Positions 52,361-61,968 of a stretch of DNA of 64,000 nucleotides are shown here, piece by piece; position 1 is the stretch's first letter, and every line of letters begins with the position of its first letter. This stretch comes from Reyranella sp. (GTDB taxonomy: Bacteria; Pseudomonadota; Alphaproteobacteria; Reyranellales; Reyranellaceae). Below the pieces are notes generated by a model. That model made no database searches. It was not told where the DNA came from and was given only the letters and a program-made list of their open reading frames with translations. Where the stretch lies: assembly GCF_004297265.1 (NCBI RefSeq), contig NZ_SCUT01000065.1, positions 1-64,000 of the forward strand. Reading direction: 5' to 3'. Made by a program: the position numbers and the translations under genes.

Positions 52361-52825
52361 ATGCCTCGCCTCAGCAAAAAGACGATGTTCGCGATCGAGG
52401 CGGTTCTCGACGTGGCGTTCCATGTCGGCGATCACCCGGTGCGCAGCGGTGACATCACCGAGCGCCAGCGAATTCCCAAGCGTTATCTCGAGCAGGTCCT
52501 GCAGCATCTGGTGCGCGCCGGCATCCTGTCCGGAAAACGCGGGCCGCGCGGCGGCTATCGGCTGGGTCGGGACAAGACCAGCATCACCCTGGGCGAGGTC
52601 GTCCGGGTGGTGCGAAACCTCGAGGTCGAATCCGAGCCCAGCGATCCTTCGGTCGGCTCGCCGCTCGCCCATGAAGTGGTCTGGCCGCTGTGGGAGCAGC
52701 TGCGCGAGGAGATGATGGCGCAGCTCGACAACGTCACCATCGAGGATCTCTGCCAACAGGCCCGCTCGAAGGGGCTCGCCGTCTCGGCGCCACAGCCGCC
52801 ACACGCAGGCCACGCGGCGATCTGA
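52361..52825 (+). CDS. Rrf2-family transcriptional regulator
   Basis: A 154-aa winged-helix protein of the Rrf2 family: ERQRIPKRYLEQVLQHLVRAGILSGKRGPRGGYRLGR is the helix-turn-helix and wing. Only one cysteine is present in the C-terminal part, so the three-cysteine [Fe-S] ligand set of IscR is missing, and it is not an IscR ortholog. Follows dut by 17 bases, upstream of a peroxidase-fold CMD-type gene. Confidence 0.88.
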   Translation: MPRLSKKTMFAIEAVLDVAFHVGDHPVRSGDITERQRIPKRYLEQVLQHLVRAGILSGKRGPRGGYRLGRDKTSITLGEVVRVVRNLEVESEPSDPSVGSPLAHEVVWPLWEQLREEMMAQLDNVTIEDLCQQARSKGLAVSAPQPPHAGHAAI

Positions 52826-52862
52826 TATACAGCTCCCCGGTTTTTATCCGGAGGAGCAAGAC

Positions 52863-53297
52863 ATGGCCAAGAAGACCGCTGTCGCGAAGGCGAAGAAAGC
52901 CAAACCCGCACCGCGCAACAAGAAGCTCTACGACGAGGGCATGAAGATGCGCAAAGCCGTGCTCGGCGCGGCCTACGTCGACAATTCGCTGGCAGGTGCT
53001 GCCGACGACGAGTTCATGATGGCCTTCCAGGACATCACCACCGAATACTGCTGGGGCTATGCCTGGACGCGGCCGGGCCTGTCGAAGAAGAACCGCTCGA
53101 TGCTGAACCTCGCCATGCTGGCGGCGCTCAATCGCGGCCCCGAACTCAAGCTGCACATCAACGGCGCGCTGAACAACGGCCTCACCAAGGACGAGATCAA
53201 GGAGATTTTCCTCCAGGTCGCGATCTATTGCGGCATCCCCGCGAGCCTCGACGCCTTCAAGACCGCCCGCGACGTCTTCAAGGACCGCGGCATCTGA
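52863..53297 (+). CDS. Carboxymuconolactone decarboxylase-family protein
   Basis: A 144-aa all-helical protein with a lysine/alanine-rich N-terminus. The conserved core YCWGYAWTRPGLSKKNRSMLNLAMLAALNRGPELKLHINGALNNGLTKDEIKEIFLQVAIYCGIPA matches the 4-carboxymuconolactone decarboxylase group. GGAGGAG precedes ATG 52863. No pca genes are nearby, so the role in protocatechuate breakdown is not assured. Confidence 0.85.
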   Translation: MAKKTAVAKAKKAKPAPRNKKLYDEGMKMRKAVLGAAYVDNSLAGAADDEFMMAFQDITTEYCWGYAWTRPGLSKKNRSMLNLAMLAALNRGPELKLHINGALNNGLTKDEIKEIFLQVAIYCGIPASLDAFKTARDVFKDRGI

Positions 53298-53300
53298 ACC

Positions 53301-53774
53301 ATGGCCTCGGTTCGGCCGGCACGGCCCGGTGAGGCGGCAGGCCTCACCGCGCTCTGCCTGCGCTCGAAGGCCCATTGGGGCTACGACGCGGAGTTCATGC
53401 GGCTCTGCGTGCCCTCGCTCACGATCGAGGAGCAGAGCATCGCCGAGGGCCGCGTGCTGGTGGCGACCGACGATTCCGGCCGGACGGCCGGCACCGTCAG
53501 CGTCGGTCGCGACGGCGACGATGCCGAACTCGCGCTGATGTTCGTCGAGCCTTCGGCGATCGGCGGCGGGACGGGACGGACGCTGTTCGAGGCCGCCGTC
53601 GCATTGGCGCGGGAACTGGGATACCGGCGCATGACCATTCTCGCCGACGTGAACGCCGCGCCCTTCTACGAACGCATGGGCGCGCGCTTCCTGCGAAACG
53701 AGCCGTCGGATGCGATTCCCGGCCGCGTCCTGCCATTCTATGAATACGACCTCACGTCAGGAGCTTCGTCATGA
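53301..53774 (+). CDS. GNAT-family N-acetyltransferase
   Basis: A 157-aa GNAT protein: SVRPARPGEAAGLTALCLRS start, acetyl-CoA-binding region VEPSAIGGGTGRTLFEAAVALARELGYRRMTILAD, and the C-terminal YERMGARFLRNEPSDAIPGRVLPFY. Substrate unknown. It starts 3 bases after the preceding stop and overlaps the following dehydrogenase start by ATGA. Confidence 0.85.
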   Translation: MASVRPARPGEAAGLTALCLRSKAHWGYDAEFMRLCVPSLTIEEQSIAEGRVLVATDDSGRTAGTVSVGRDGDDAELALMFVEPSAIGGGTGRTLFEAAVALARELGYRRMTILADVNAAPFYERMGARFLRNEPSDAIPGRVLPFYEYDLTSGASS

Positions 53775-54679
53775 CCACGCTCGCGCCTCCCGCCACCATC
53801 GCCTTCATCGGTCTCGGCATGATGGGCCGCCCGATGGCGAAACGCCTCGTCGAAGCCGGCTTCGCCTTGCGCGTGTTCGACGTGTCGCAGAAGGCGGTCT
53901 CCGATTTCGTCGGCGCCCATCCCTCGGCGCTGGCCACGGCGTCGGCGAAGGCCGCCGCCCAGGGCGCCGCGGCGCTGATCACCATGCTGCCCGACGGCAA
54001 GATCGTGCGGCAGGCCATCCTCGAAGGGCGCGACCCCGCGATCGAGGGGCTGGAGGCGGGCGCCGTCGTCATGGACATGAGCTCGTCCAATCCGGTGGAC
54101 ACGCAGAAGCTCGCGAAGGACCTCGCCGCCCGCGGCGTGGCCCTGCTCGACGCGCCGGTGTCGGGCGGCGTGAAGCGCGCGGTCGACGGCTCGCTCAGCA
54201 TCATGGTGGGCGGTGCGGCCGCCGACCTCGAGCGCGCGCGGCCCGTTTTCGGCGCGATGGGCAAAACCATCACGCTGTGCGGCCCCGCCGGCGCCGGCCA
54301 TGCGCTGAAGGCGCTCAACAACTACCTGTCGGCCGCCGGCCTGGTCGCGATGTGCGAGGCACTGGTCGTCGGTGAATCCTTCGGCCTCGATCCGGGCACC
54401 ATGGTGGATGTGTTCAACAGCTCGACCGGCAAGAGCAACGCCACCGAGGTGAAGGGCCGCCAGTTCGTGGTGTCGAAGACCTTCGCAGCCGGCTTCACGA
54501 CGGCTCTCATGGCCAAGGACCTGCGCACCGCGGGCGACGTCGCTGCCCATCTCAAGCTGCATGTACCCGGCCTGGAGCAGGCTGTGGCCTACTGGACCGA
54601 CGCCGATGCCAAGCTCGGCAAGGGCGCCGACCATACCGAGATCTTCCGCTACGCCGAGATGCTGGCCGATAGGGAGTGA
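53771..54679 (+). CDS. NAD(P)-dependent 3-hydroxyisobutyrate dehydrogenase-family protein
   Basis: A 302-aa beta-hydroxyacid dehydrogenase. Dinucleotide motif FIGLGMMGRPMAKRLVEAG, substrate-binding DAPVSGGVKRAVDGSLSIMVGG, and catalytic lysine region AGHALKALNNYLSAAGLVAMCEAL (Lys in ALKALNN). Tartronate semialdehyde reductase or 3-hydroxyisobutyrate dehydrogenase are both possible. Final gene of the run starting at the Rrf2 regulator. Confidence 0.9.
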   Translation: MTTLAPPATIAFIGLGMMGRPMAKRLVEAGFALRVFDVSQKAVSDFVGAHPSALATASAKAAAQGAAALITMLPDGKIVRQAILEGRDPAIEGLEAGAVVMDMSSSNPVDTQKLAKDLAARGVALLDAPVSGGVKRAVDGSLSIMVGGAAADLERARPVFGAMGKTITLCGPAGAGHALKALNNYLSAAGLVAMCEALVVGESFGLDPGTMVDVFNSSTGKSNATEVKGRQFVVSKTFAAGFTTALMAKDLRTAGDVAAHLKLHVPGLEQAVAYWTDADAKLGKGADHTEIFRYAEMLADRE

Positions 54680-54728
54680 CGAGGTCCGGGCGATCCGCCG
54701 CGGTGGAGGCCGTCTTTACAGAGCCGGG

Positions 54729-54752
54729 GGTGGCGTTTATATAAACGCCACC
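54729..54752. promoter_or_regulatory. Perfect 24-bp palindrome upstream of rho
   Basis: GGTGGCGTTTAT joined directly to ATAAACGCCACC; twelve-base arms with no spacer. It lies 134 bases before the rho start and 50 bases after the dehydrogenase stop. It contains a TATATAA-like centre. It may be an operator, a cruciform-prone site or an RNA hairpin; no T-run follows, so it is not a typical terminator. Confidence 0.55.
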
Positions 54753-54885
54753 TAGGGCCCTTGGCGCTGCCTCCCCGGCGGCAACTCGATGGGGCCCATC
54801 CAGTACGACATAGCGCTGTTTTCAGGTTCGGCCGTTCCGGCCGCTGCAAGCGCGTGCGTCATTTCCCCCACCAGATCGAAGACCC

Positions 54886-56261
<1,376 letters not shown>

Positions 56262-56265
<4 letters not shown>

Positions 56266-56287
56266 GCGCGCGCTCGCGCGCGCCTAC
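56262..56287 (+). terminator. GC-rich hairpin at the rho stop codon
   Basis: GTAGGCGCGCGC and GCGCGCGCCTAC pair perfectly across a two-base TC centre, beginning at the rho stop codon (TAG 56263-56265). No T-run follows, so it may stabilise or pause transcription rather than terminate; Rho genes are often autoregulated, so it could be relevant. Confidence 0.55.
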
Positions 56288-56298
56288 GGTAGGCGGCA

Positions 56299-56316
56299 GC
56301 GCTTGTAACCAAGCGC
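56299..56316. repeat. GCGCTTGTAACCAAGCGC hairpin, shared 14-base core
   Basis: The 14-base core GCTTGTAACCAAGC (56301-56314) also occurs at 33046-33059 inside the nrdB-downstream repeat, each time in a dyad with different outer arms. Five-base stem with TAAC loop plus extended arms. Suggests a mobile or repeated small RNA-forming element. Confidence 0.5.
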
Positions 56317-56374
56317 GAGTCAGGCGCCGTAAACAGCGCCGACCCACACGGCTCAGAAAAGACAAGAACTCAGG

Positions 56375-56399
56375 AGAGCGCCGAAGTAATCGGCGCTCT
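56375..56399. terminator. Convergent terminator between rho and the MFS gene
   Basis: AGAGCGCCGA (56375-56384) and TCGGCGCTCT (56390-56399) form a 10-base stem with an AGTAA loop. On the plus strand it is followed by TCTCATTT, on the minus strand it is preceded by pyrimidine-poor sequence. Located between the convergent rho and MFS stops, so it can serve rho and possibly both. Confidence 0.6.
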
Positions 56400-56405
56400 T
56401 CTCAT

Positions 56406-57614
56406 TTACGGCAGATCCCGGGCCTCCCGGCTCGCCGCGAACCACAGCCAGATCATCGCCTGTAGCACCAGCAAGACGATGGTCACGACCTGATGCGCCT
56501 CGGCGCGCGACAGGCCATGCACTGCGTCCATCCAGGCCAGCGCGGGCCCGATCGCCGCCTGCACCACGAAGGCGATCAGCATGCAGATGAGGTTGAGCGT
56601 GGTGTTGACCCGGCCCGCCAGCTCGGGCGCGAAGGCGCGCGTCACCAGCGCGTAGCAGACCACCGACATGCCGCCGAACATCACATAGGCAAACCACAGG
56701 AGCTTCGGCGCCGCCGTGACGTTGAGTGCGATCGGCACGTGGATGGCCAGGAACAGCGATCCGTAGACCAGCAACACCCGGCCGCCGCGCACGCCACGTC
56801 TGTGCAGCAGGTCGATAATCATGCCGCTGAAGAAGTAGCCGGGGACGATGGCGAGCGAGAGGGCGAACAGCGCGACACCGACCGACTGCTCGTCGAGGTG
56901 GGCCACGTCGCGCAGCCATCCCGCCGCCCAGAAACTTGCATAGCAGACCCAGACGCCGAGCGAGAAGGTCGGCGCAAGCCCGGCCTTCCAGAAGAGCGGC
57001 GTCCGGAGAACGCCGGCCAGGCCGCGCAGCTCGTCGGCCAGGCGGCCCTGTCCGCCCCGCTCGTATCGCGGAGCGGCGAGCAGCTGGTAGAGCGCGACGG
57101 CGACCGTGACGGCACCGAGACCCAGGAAGATCTGCCGCCAGTCGAAGTCGACCAGCAGCCATTGCACCGGGCGCGTCGCCATCGCGGCCCCCAGCCCGCC
57201 GAACGTCATCATGACGGCGTTGACCAGCGGCAGCCGCCCGATCGGCCAGTAGAGGACGTTGGCCTTGAAGCCACACATCAGCGCGACCGACAGGCCAAGG
57301 CCGATCAGGGCGCGGCCGATGCTGAGCGTGACGACGTCCTGCCCCAGGGCGAAAACGACGGCGCCCAGCGCGGTCGCCAGCAGCATGACCGGCGCCACGC
57401 GGCGCGGGCCGAAGCGGTCGAGCGCCACGCCGGCGGGAAGCTGGGCCGCGGTGAAGGCCGCCAGGTACATCGAGGTCACGACGCCGATGGCTGCATCGTC
57501 GAGGCCGAGTTCGCTGCGCAGGGCCGGCGCGACCACGGCATTGAGCGAGCGGAACAGGAAGCTCAGGAAGTAGCCGAGGGCAAACGGCAGGAACGCCGTC
57601 AGGGCGAGCCTCAA
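56406..57614 (-). CDS. MFS transporter
   Basis: A 402-aa protein with about twelve hydrophobic helices. The MFS loop motif GVALDRFGPRRVAP follows helix two, with FALGQDVVTLSIGRALIGLGLSVAL further on. Starts at TTG 57614, which overlaps the thioesterase stop codon in a TTGA arrangement; a longer frame would lie inside the thioesterase. Probably in one transcript with the thioesterase, aroE and maf. Substrate unknown. Confidence 0.83.
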   Translation of the reverse strand: MRLALTAFLPFALGYFLSFLFRSLNAVVAPALRSELGLDDAAIGVVTSMYLAAFTAAQLPAGVALDRFGPRRVAPVMLLATALGAVVFALGQDVVTLSIGRALIGLGLSVALMCGFKANVLYWPIGRLPLVNAVMMTFGGLGAAMATRPVQWLLVDFDWRQIFLGLGAVTVAVALYQLLAAPRYERGGQGRLADELRGLAGVLRTPLFWKAGLAPTFSLGVWVCYASFWAAGWLRDVAHLDEQSVGVALFALSLAIVPGYFFSGMIIDLLHRRGVRGGRVLLVYGSLFLAIHVPIALNVTAAPKLLWFAYVMFGGMSVVCYALVTRAFAPELAGRVNTTLNLICMLIAFVVQAAIGPALAWMDAVHGLSRAEAHQVVTIVLLVLQAMIWLWFAASREARDLP

Positions 57615-58063
57615 GAGCGATCGCCCGTCCTGGCGAACACCGCGCTCGCATGGACGATGCGCTCCTCGCCGACCTTCAGGTAGCAGTTGGCGAAGGCCAG
57701 CCGCCCGCCGACCTTGTGAACGTCGACATGGGCCTCGACCCAGTCGCCGATCTTCGCCGAGCCCGCGAAGTCGGTCTTGACGCTCGCGGTGACGATCAGC
57801 GGCGAGGGCGTCTGGCTGCGCGTCGTGCGATAGCCCAGCGAGATGTCGCACAGGGTCATGAGGATGCCGCCATGGGCGACGCCGCGTGCGTTGGCGTGCT
57901 TGGGCTGGATGCGCAATCCCACCACGAAGGTGCCATCGGCATTCTCGCGATAGAAGAACGGCCCGTTATGGTCGAGGAACGGGCTGGTGCGGAACAGCGG
58001 CTTGTAGCCGGCCGGTGGATCGGAGACTGGTGGATCGGAGGCTGGCGGCCTGCTCTCGTCCAT
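57611..58063 (-). CDS. PaaI-type hotdog-fold thioesterase
   Basis: A 150-aa hotdog thioesterase: HANARGVAHGGILMTLCDISLGYRT is the classic HGG motif region, and KTDFAGSAKIGDWVEAHVDVHKVGGRLAFANCYLKVGEERIVHASAVFAR is the other conserved part. An N-terminal SDPP-containing repeat (SDPPVSDPP) is unusual but short. Hydrolyses acyl-CoA of unknown chain. Co-transcribed with aroE: aroE ends three bases before its start. Confidence 0.87.
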   Translation of the reverse strand: MDESRPPASDPPVSDPPAGYKPLFRTSPFLDHNGPFFYRENADGTFVVGLRIQPKHANARGVAHGGILMTLCDISLGYRTTRSQTPSPLIVTASVKTDFAGSAKIGDWVEAHVDVHKVGGRLAFANCYLKVGEERIVHASAVFARTGDRS

Positions 58064-58066
58064 GGA

Positions 58067-58957
58067 TCAGGCTCCGAGATCGGCTGCGACCGCATGGCGC
58101 TGTGCCGCGGAGACGTCGACCCTGGGGCCGAACCAGGCCTCGAAGCCCGGCCGCCCCTGGTGCAGCAGCATGCCCAGCCCGTCGATGCAGCGGTTGCCGC
58201 GCGAACGGGCGGCGGCCAGCAGGTAGGTTTCCAGCGGCACGTAGACGATGTCGTAGACCACCGACTCGTGCGGCAGCTTCGCGAGGTCGATGTCGAGCCC
58301 TGGCTGGCCCTTCATGCCGAGGGAGGTGGTGTTGACCAGCAAGGTCGCGCCCTGCAGCAGGTCCGAACGCTCGTCCCACGAGCCGACCACGATGCGCTGT
58401 CCGCCCGGCGGGGTGAGCGCGACGGCGAGGTCGACCGCGGTCTCGCGCGTCCGGTTGACCAGCCGCAGCTCGGGCACACCGACATCGATCAGGCTGGCGA
58501 CGATCGCGCGGGCCGCTCCGCCGGCGCCCAGCACGACGACCGGTCCGGTGTCCGGCATCCAGTGCGGCGCGTTGTACTTGAGGGCTTCGAGGAAACCGAA
58601 CCCGTCGGTGTTGCGGCCCTCCAGCGTGCCGTCGGGCTGCTTCACGATGGTGTTCACCGCGCCGATGCGGCGGGCGACGGGGTCGATGCGATCGAGCAGC
58701 GGCAGGATCTCGACCTTGTGAGGCAGGGTGAGGTTGCAGCCGCGCGCGTTGGGCGTCGCCTTGAGGAACGTCACGAGTTCCTCCAGCGCGGCGCGCTCGG
58801 GTTTCACGGGAAGGCGGCCATAGTGCCCGTCGACATGGTGCTGCTTCAGCCAGAAGCCGTGCAGTGCGGGCGAGCGCGAATGCTCGACCGGCCAGCCGAC
58901 GATGGCGGCGAAGGGCCGGCCGGCGGCCTCGGCGAGAAGTGTGTCGTAGGCGCTCAT
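58067..58957 (-). CDS. aroE: Shikimate dehydrogenase
   Basis: NADP-dependent reduction of 3-dehydroshikimate in aromatic amino acid synthesis, 296 aa. Shikimate-binding SRSPALHGFWL, catalytic Lys in CNLTLPHK, Asp in RNTDGFGFLEAL, dinucleotide motif GAGGAARAIV, and C-terminal GLGMLLHQGRPGFEAWFG. The ATG at 58957 overlaps the maf stop (ATGA). In many alphaproteobacteria maf, aroE, coaE and dnaQ follow one another on one strand; here aroE and maf are inverted relative to coaE-dnaQ. Confidence 0.95.
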   Translation of the reverse strand: MSAYDTLLAEAAGRPFAAIVGWPVEHSRSPALHGFWLKQHHVDGHYGRLPVKPERAALEELVTFLKATPNARGCNLTLPHKVEILPLLDRIDPVARRIGAVNTIVKQPDGTLEGRNTDGFGFLEALKYNAPHWMPDTGPVVVLGAGGAARAIVASLIDVGVPELRLVNRTRETAVDLAVALTPPGGQRIVVGSWDERSDLLQGATLLVNTTSLGMKGQPGLDIDLAKLPHESVVYDIVYVPLETYLLAAARSRGNRCIDGLGMLLHQGRPGFEAWFGPRVDVSAAQRHAVAADLGA

Positions 58958-59553
58958 GCGACTCTCTCCAGTCCGATGCCATGCCCGGCGAGAAACGAAA
59001 GCAGCGGCAGCAGCGGCAGGCCGAGGATGGTGAAATAGTCGCCTTCGACCTTCGTGAAAAGATGCGCGCCCAGGCCTTCGAGCTGGTAGGCGCCGACGGA
59101 ACTGGTCACCGCCTCACCGGCGCGCGCGAGATAGGCATCGAGGAAGCTGTCGGGCAGCGGCCGCATGGTGAGCCGCGCACGCTCGTTGAAATGCCAGAGG
59201 CGCACGCCGCCCCTCGCCACGACGACCGAGGAATGGAGTTCGTGCGTCTGGCCGGCCAGCGCCTGAAGCTGCGTGCGGGCCGCGGCCATCGTCGGCGGCT
59301 TGTCGAACAGGCGGCCGTTGCAGGCGAGCGTCGTGTCGGCGCCGATCACCATCGCCTGGGGCCGTCGCATCGAGACGCGTTTTGCCTTCAGCTCCGCCAG
59401 GGTCTCGGCGATGTCCTGCGGAGTCGCCTTTTCTGCGGTGAGGCTCAGCTTCACCTCATCCTCGTCGACGCCCGATGTCTCGACCGTGAAATCGAGGCCG
59501 GCACTCTGCAGCATCTGCCGGCGTGAGGGGCTGGCGGAAGCGAGGATCAGCAT
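58954..59553 (-). CDS. maf: Maf-family nucleoside triphosphate pyrophosphatase
   Basis: Small house-cleaning enzyme hydrolysing non-canonical or canonical nucleotides, 199 aa. Motifs: LILASASPSRRQML at the start, VIGADTTLACNGRLFDKPP and SSVGAYQLEGLGAHLFTKVEGDYFTILGLPL. ATG 59553 chosen because LILAS is the conserved start. It lies five bases after the sugar dehydrogenase stop, overlaps aroE by four bases. Confidence 0.93.
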   Translation of the reverse strand: MLILASASPSRRQMLQSAGLDFTVETSGVDEDEVKLSLTAEKATPQDIAETLAELKAKRVSMRRPQAMVIGADTTLACNGRLFDKPPTMAAARTQLQALAGQTHELHSSVVVARGGVRLWHFNERARLTMRPLPDSFLDAYLARAGEAVTSSVGAYQLEGLGAHLFTKVEGDYFTILGLPLLPLLSFLAGHGIGLERVA

Positions 59554-59558
59554 GGGCG

Positions 59559-60698
59559 TTACGCAGGCTCCAGGCGGTAAAGGCCCCCACTGTCGGTGTG
59601 GGTGACGATATAGAGGAGGCCGTCGGGCCCCTGACGAACGTCGCGGATATAGGGAAGCAGGTCGACGAGCAACCGCTCTTCGCCGACATACCGGTCGCCA
59701 TCGAGCTCGATGCGGAACAGGGCGTTGTCCGAGAGCGCGCCGGTGAAGATCGAACCCTTCCAGCCCGGGAACCGGTCGCCGGTGTAGAAGGCGAGGCCGC
59801 TCGGCGAGATCGACGGCACCCAGACCCGCACCGGGTCTTCCATCCCGGGCAGGCTCTTGTTCGGGCTGATGGTCGAGCCGCTGTAGTCGATTCCGTGGGT
59901 GGCCCGCGGCCAGCCATAGTTGGCGCCGGCCTTCAGCAGGTTGAGTTCGTCGCCACCGCGCGGCCCATGCTCGACGAGCCAGATGCGGCCGGTGCCGGGA
60001 TGCATCGCCATGCCCTGCGGATTGCGATGGCCGTACGAGAAGATCTCCGGGCGCGCTCCCTCGCGGCCGACGAAGGGATTGTCCGGCGGGACCGAGCCGT
60101 CGTCGCGCAGCCGCACCGCCTTGCCGCCGAGATCGGCGAGGTTCTGCGCGCGCTGCATCTGGTAGCGTTCGCCGCAGGTCACGTAGAGCAGGCCAGCCCG
60201 GTCGAAGACGATGCGCGAGCCGAAATGCAGACCGCCGGACGTGCGCGGCAAGGCCTCGAAGATCCGCTGTACACCGACCAGGGCGTTGTTTCGGAACTCG
60301 GCCCGCGCCAGCACCGTCGCGGCGCCGCCCTCGCCCTCTCCTGAATAGGTGAGATAGAGCACCGAGTTCCGGGCGAAGTCCGGATGCAGGCAGATGTCGA
60401 GCAGCCCGCCCTGGCCGCGGGCATAGACTTTGGGCAGGCCGCCGACCGGCGCCCGTTCCAGCCGGCCGTTGGCAAAGATCCGCAGCCGGCCCGGCCGCTC
60501 CGTGATCAGCAATCGGCCGTCGGGCAGGAAGGCCATGCCCCACGGCTGTTCGAGGTCGAGCGTCAGCATCCTCAGGCTGTAGGAAGCCTTGCTGCTGCGC
60601 AGGACCTGCTGGGCGCGCGCGACGGCGGGAGCGGCCAGCGCCGCAGCGGCGGTCGCGGCGAGAAGGCGGCGACGTCCGAGAAAGACCTTCCCGAGCAT
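59559..60698 (-). CDS. PQQ-dependent aldose sugar dehydrogenase-like protein (YliI/GdhB-type)
   Basis: A 379-aa secreted beta-propeller protein: signal with a GRRRLLAAT arginine region (Tat- or Sec-type), then LEQPWGMAFLPDGRLLITERPGRLRIF, QGGLLDICLHPDF, LHFGSRIVFDRAGLLYVTCGER, SYGHRNPQGMA and a catalytic HGPRGGDELNL. These match soluble PQQ sugar dehydrogenases. AGGAGA is six bases before ATG 60698 (a longer frame to 60797 exists). Lies between maf and qor, divergent from the latter. Confidence 0.88.
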   Translation of the reverse strand: MLGKVFLGRRRLLAATAAAALAAPAVARAQQVLRSSKASYSLRMLTLDLEQPWGMAFLPDGRLLITERPGRLRIFANGRLERAPVGGLPKVYARGQGGLLDICLHPDFARNSVLYLTYSGEGEGGAATVLARAEFRNNALVGVQRIFEALPRTSGGLHFGSRIVFDRAGLLYVTCGERYQMQRAQNLADLGGKAVRLRDDGSVPPDNPFVGREGARPEIFSYGHRNPQGMAMHPGTGRIWLVEHGPRGGDELNLLKAGANYGWPRATHGIDYSGSTISPNKSLPGMEDPVRVWVPSISPSGLAFYTGDRFPGWKGSIFTGALSDNALFRIELDGDRYVGEERLLVDLLPYIRDVRQGPDGLLYIVTHTDSGGLYRLEPA

Positions 60699-60811
60699 AA
60701 ACTCTCCTGTCGAAGGCCGCGCCGGGCTGGCGCCTGAAAGGCCGGTCACTATACTCGACGCGCGCAAGCAGGCGACGTTCCTCGGTCGCCGCGGCAAGGG
60801 GAGAAATTCAG

Positions 60812-61789
60812 ATGTCGAAGTCCATCCTGATTCATGAAAACGGCGGCCCGGAGAAGATGAAGTTCGAAGAGGTCGAGGTCGGCAAGCCCGGCCCTGGCCA
60901 GGTCAAGCTGCGTCACACGGCCATCGGCCTCAACTTCATCGATGTCTACACCCGCTCCGGCCTGTACCAGACGCCGATGCCCAACGCGGTCGGCCGCGAG
61001 GCTGCCGGCGTCATCGTCGAAGTCGGCCCCCGGGTGAAGGGCTTCAAGAAGGGCGACCGCGTGGCTTACTGCGGCGTGCTGGGCGCCTACTGCCAGGAGC
61101 GCCTGATGGGTGTCGACCAGCTCGTGAAGGTGCCGACGGGTGTGAGCGACGAGCAGGCGGCCGCGATCATGCTGAAGGGCATGACGACCGAGTATCTCGT
61201 CGACCGGACCGCCAAGGCGTGGCTGAAGAAGGGTGACACGGTCCTGTTCCATGCCGCCGCCGGCGGCGTCGGGCTGCTGTTCGGCCAGTGGGCCAAGGCG
61301 CGCGGTTACAAGGTGATCGGCACGACCTCGTCGCCCGAGAAGGCCGCGCTGGCCAAGAAGAACGGCTACAAGTGGGTGATCGACTACACCAAGCAGGACA
61401 TCGTGGCCGAGGTGAAGAAGATCACCAAGAACAAGGGCGTGCCCGTCGTGTTCGACGGCGTCGGCAAGGACACCTGGGCGGCGTCGCTCGACTGCCTGCA
61501 GCCGCGCGGCCTGATGGTGTCGTTCGGCAACGCCTCGGGCGCCGTTGCGCCGATTCCGCTCGGCATCCTCAACACCAAGGGCTCGCTCTACGTCACGCGT
61601 CCCAGCCTCTTCGCCTACACCTCCACGCGCGCCGATCTCGAAGCCAGCGCCCGCTCGCTGTTCAAGATGGTGAAGAGCGGCAAGGTGAAGATCTCGATCG
61701 ATCAGCACTATCCGCTGGCCGAGGCCGCCCAGGCGCATATCGACCTGGAGAGCCGCAAGACCACGGGGCAGACCGTTCTGGTTCCCTAG
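60812..61789 (+). CDS. NADPH:quinone oxidoreductase, zinc-free MDR family
   Basis: A 325-aa MDR enzyme without the zinc motifs of alcohol dehydrogenases. GLNFIDVYTRSGLYQTPMPNAVGREAAGVIVEVGPRV is the quinone oxidoreductase signature; the nucleotide-binding motif is HAAAGGVGLLFGQWAKARG. GGGGAG lies upstream of ATG 60812. Reduces quinones or enones with NADPH, likely as detoxification. Divergent from the sugar dehydrogenase. Confidence 0.92.
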   Translation: MSKSILIHENGGPEKMKFEEVEVGKPGPGQVKLRHTAIGLNFIDVYTRSGLYQTPMPNAVGREAAGVIVEVGPRVKGFKKGDRVAYCGVLGAYCQERLMGVDQLVKVPTGVSDEQAAAIMLKGMTTEYLVDRTAKAWLKKGDTVLFHAAAGGVGLLFGQWAKARGYKVIGTTSSPEKAALAKKNGYKWVIDYTKQDIVAEVKKITKNKGVPVVFDGVGKDTWAASLDCLQPRGLMVSFGNASGAVAPIPLGILNTKGSLYVTRPSLFAYTSTRADLEASARSLFKMVKSGKVKISIDQHYPLAEAAQAHIDLESRKTTGQTVLVP

Positions 61790-61799
61790 CACAGCACGG

Positions 61800-61933
61800 C
61801 CTCACCCTGAGGAGCGCTCCGCAAGGAGCGCGTCTCATCGCGCGGAGTAACCTCCGCGCTGGGGTGGGAACGAGCACCACGTCTGTTGCCCATCCTTCGA
61901 GACGGCCGCTGCTGCGGCCTCCTCAGGATGAGG
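61800..61933. repeat. Inverted pair of REP-like units between qor and coaE
   Basis: CCTCACCCTGAGGAGCGCTCC (61800-61820) begins one unit, running to 61836 with GTCTC; the second unit (61891-61933) is its inverted partner: CATCCTTCGAGAC at its start and CTCCTCAGGATGAGG at its end. Each unit has an inner hairpin (GCGCTCC/GGAGCGC; GGCCGC/GCGGCC). A third dyad GCGCGGAG-TAAC-CTCCGCGC lies between. The pattern resembles widespread alphaproteobacterial REP elements arranged as a mosaic pair. Confidence 0.8.
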
Positions 61934-61968
61934 TAGGTGGGGGGAAATTGAGACGGAAAGAGTTCTAG

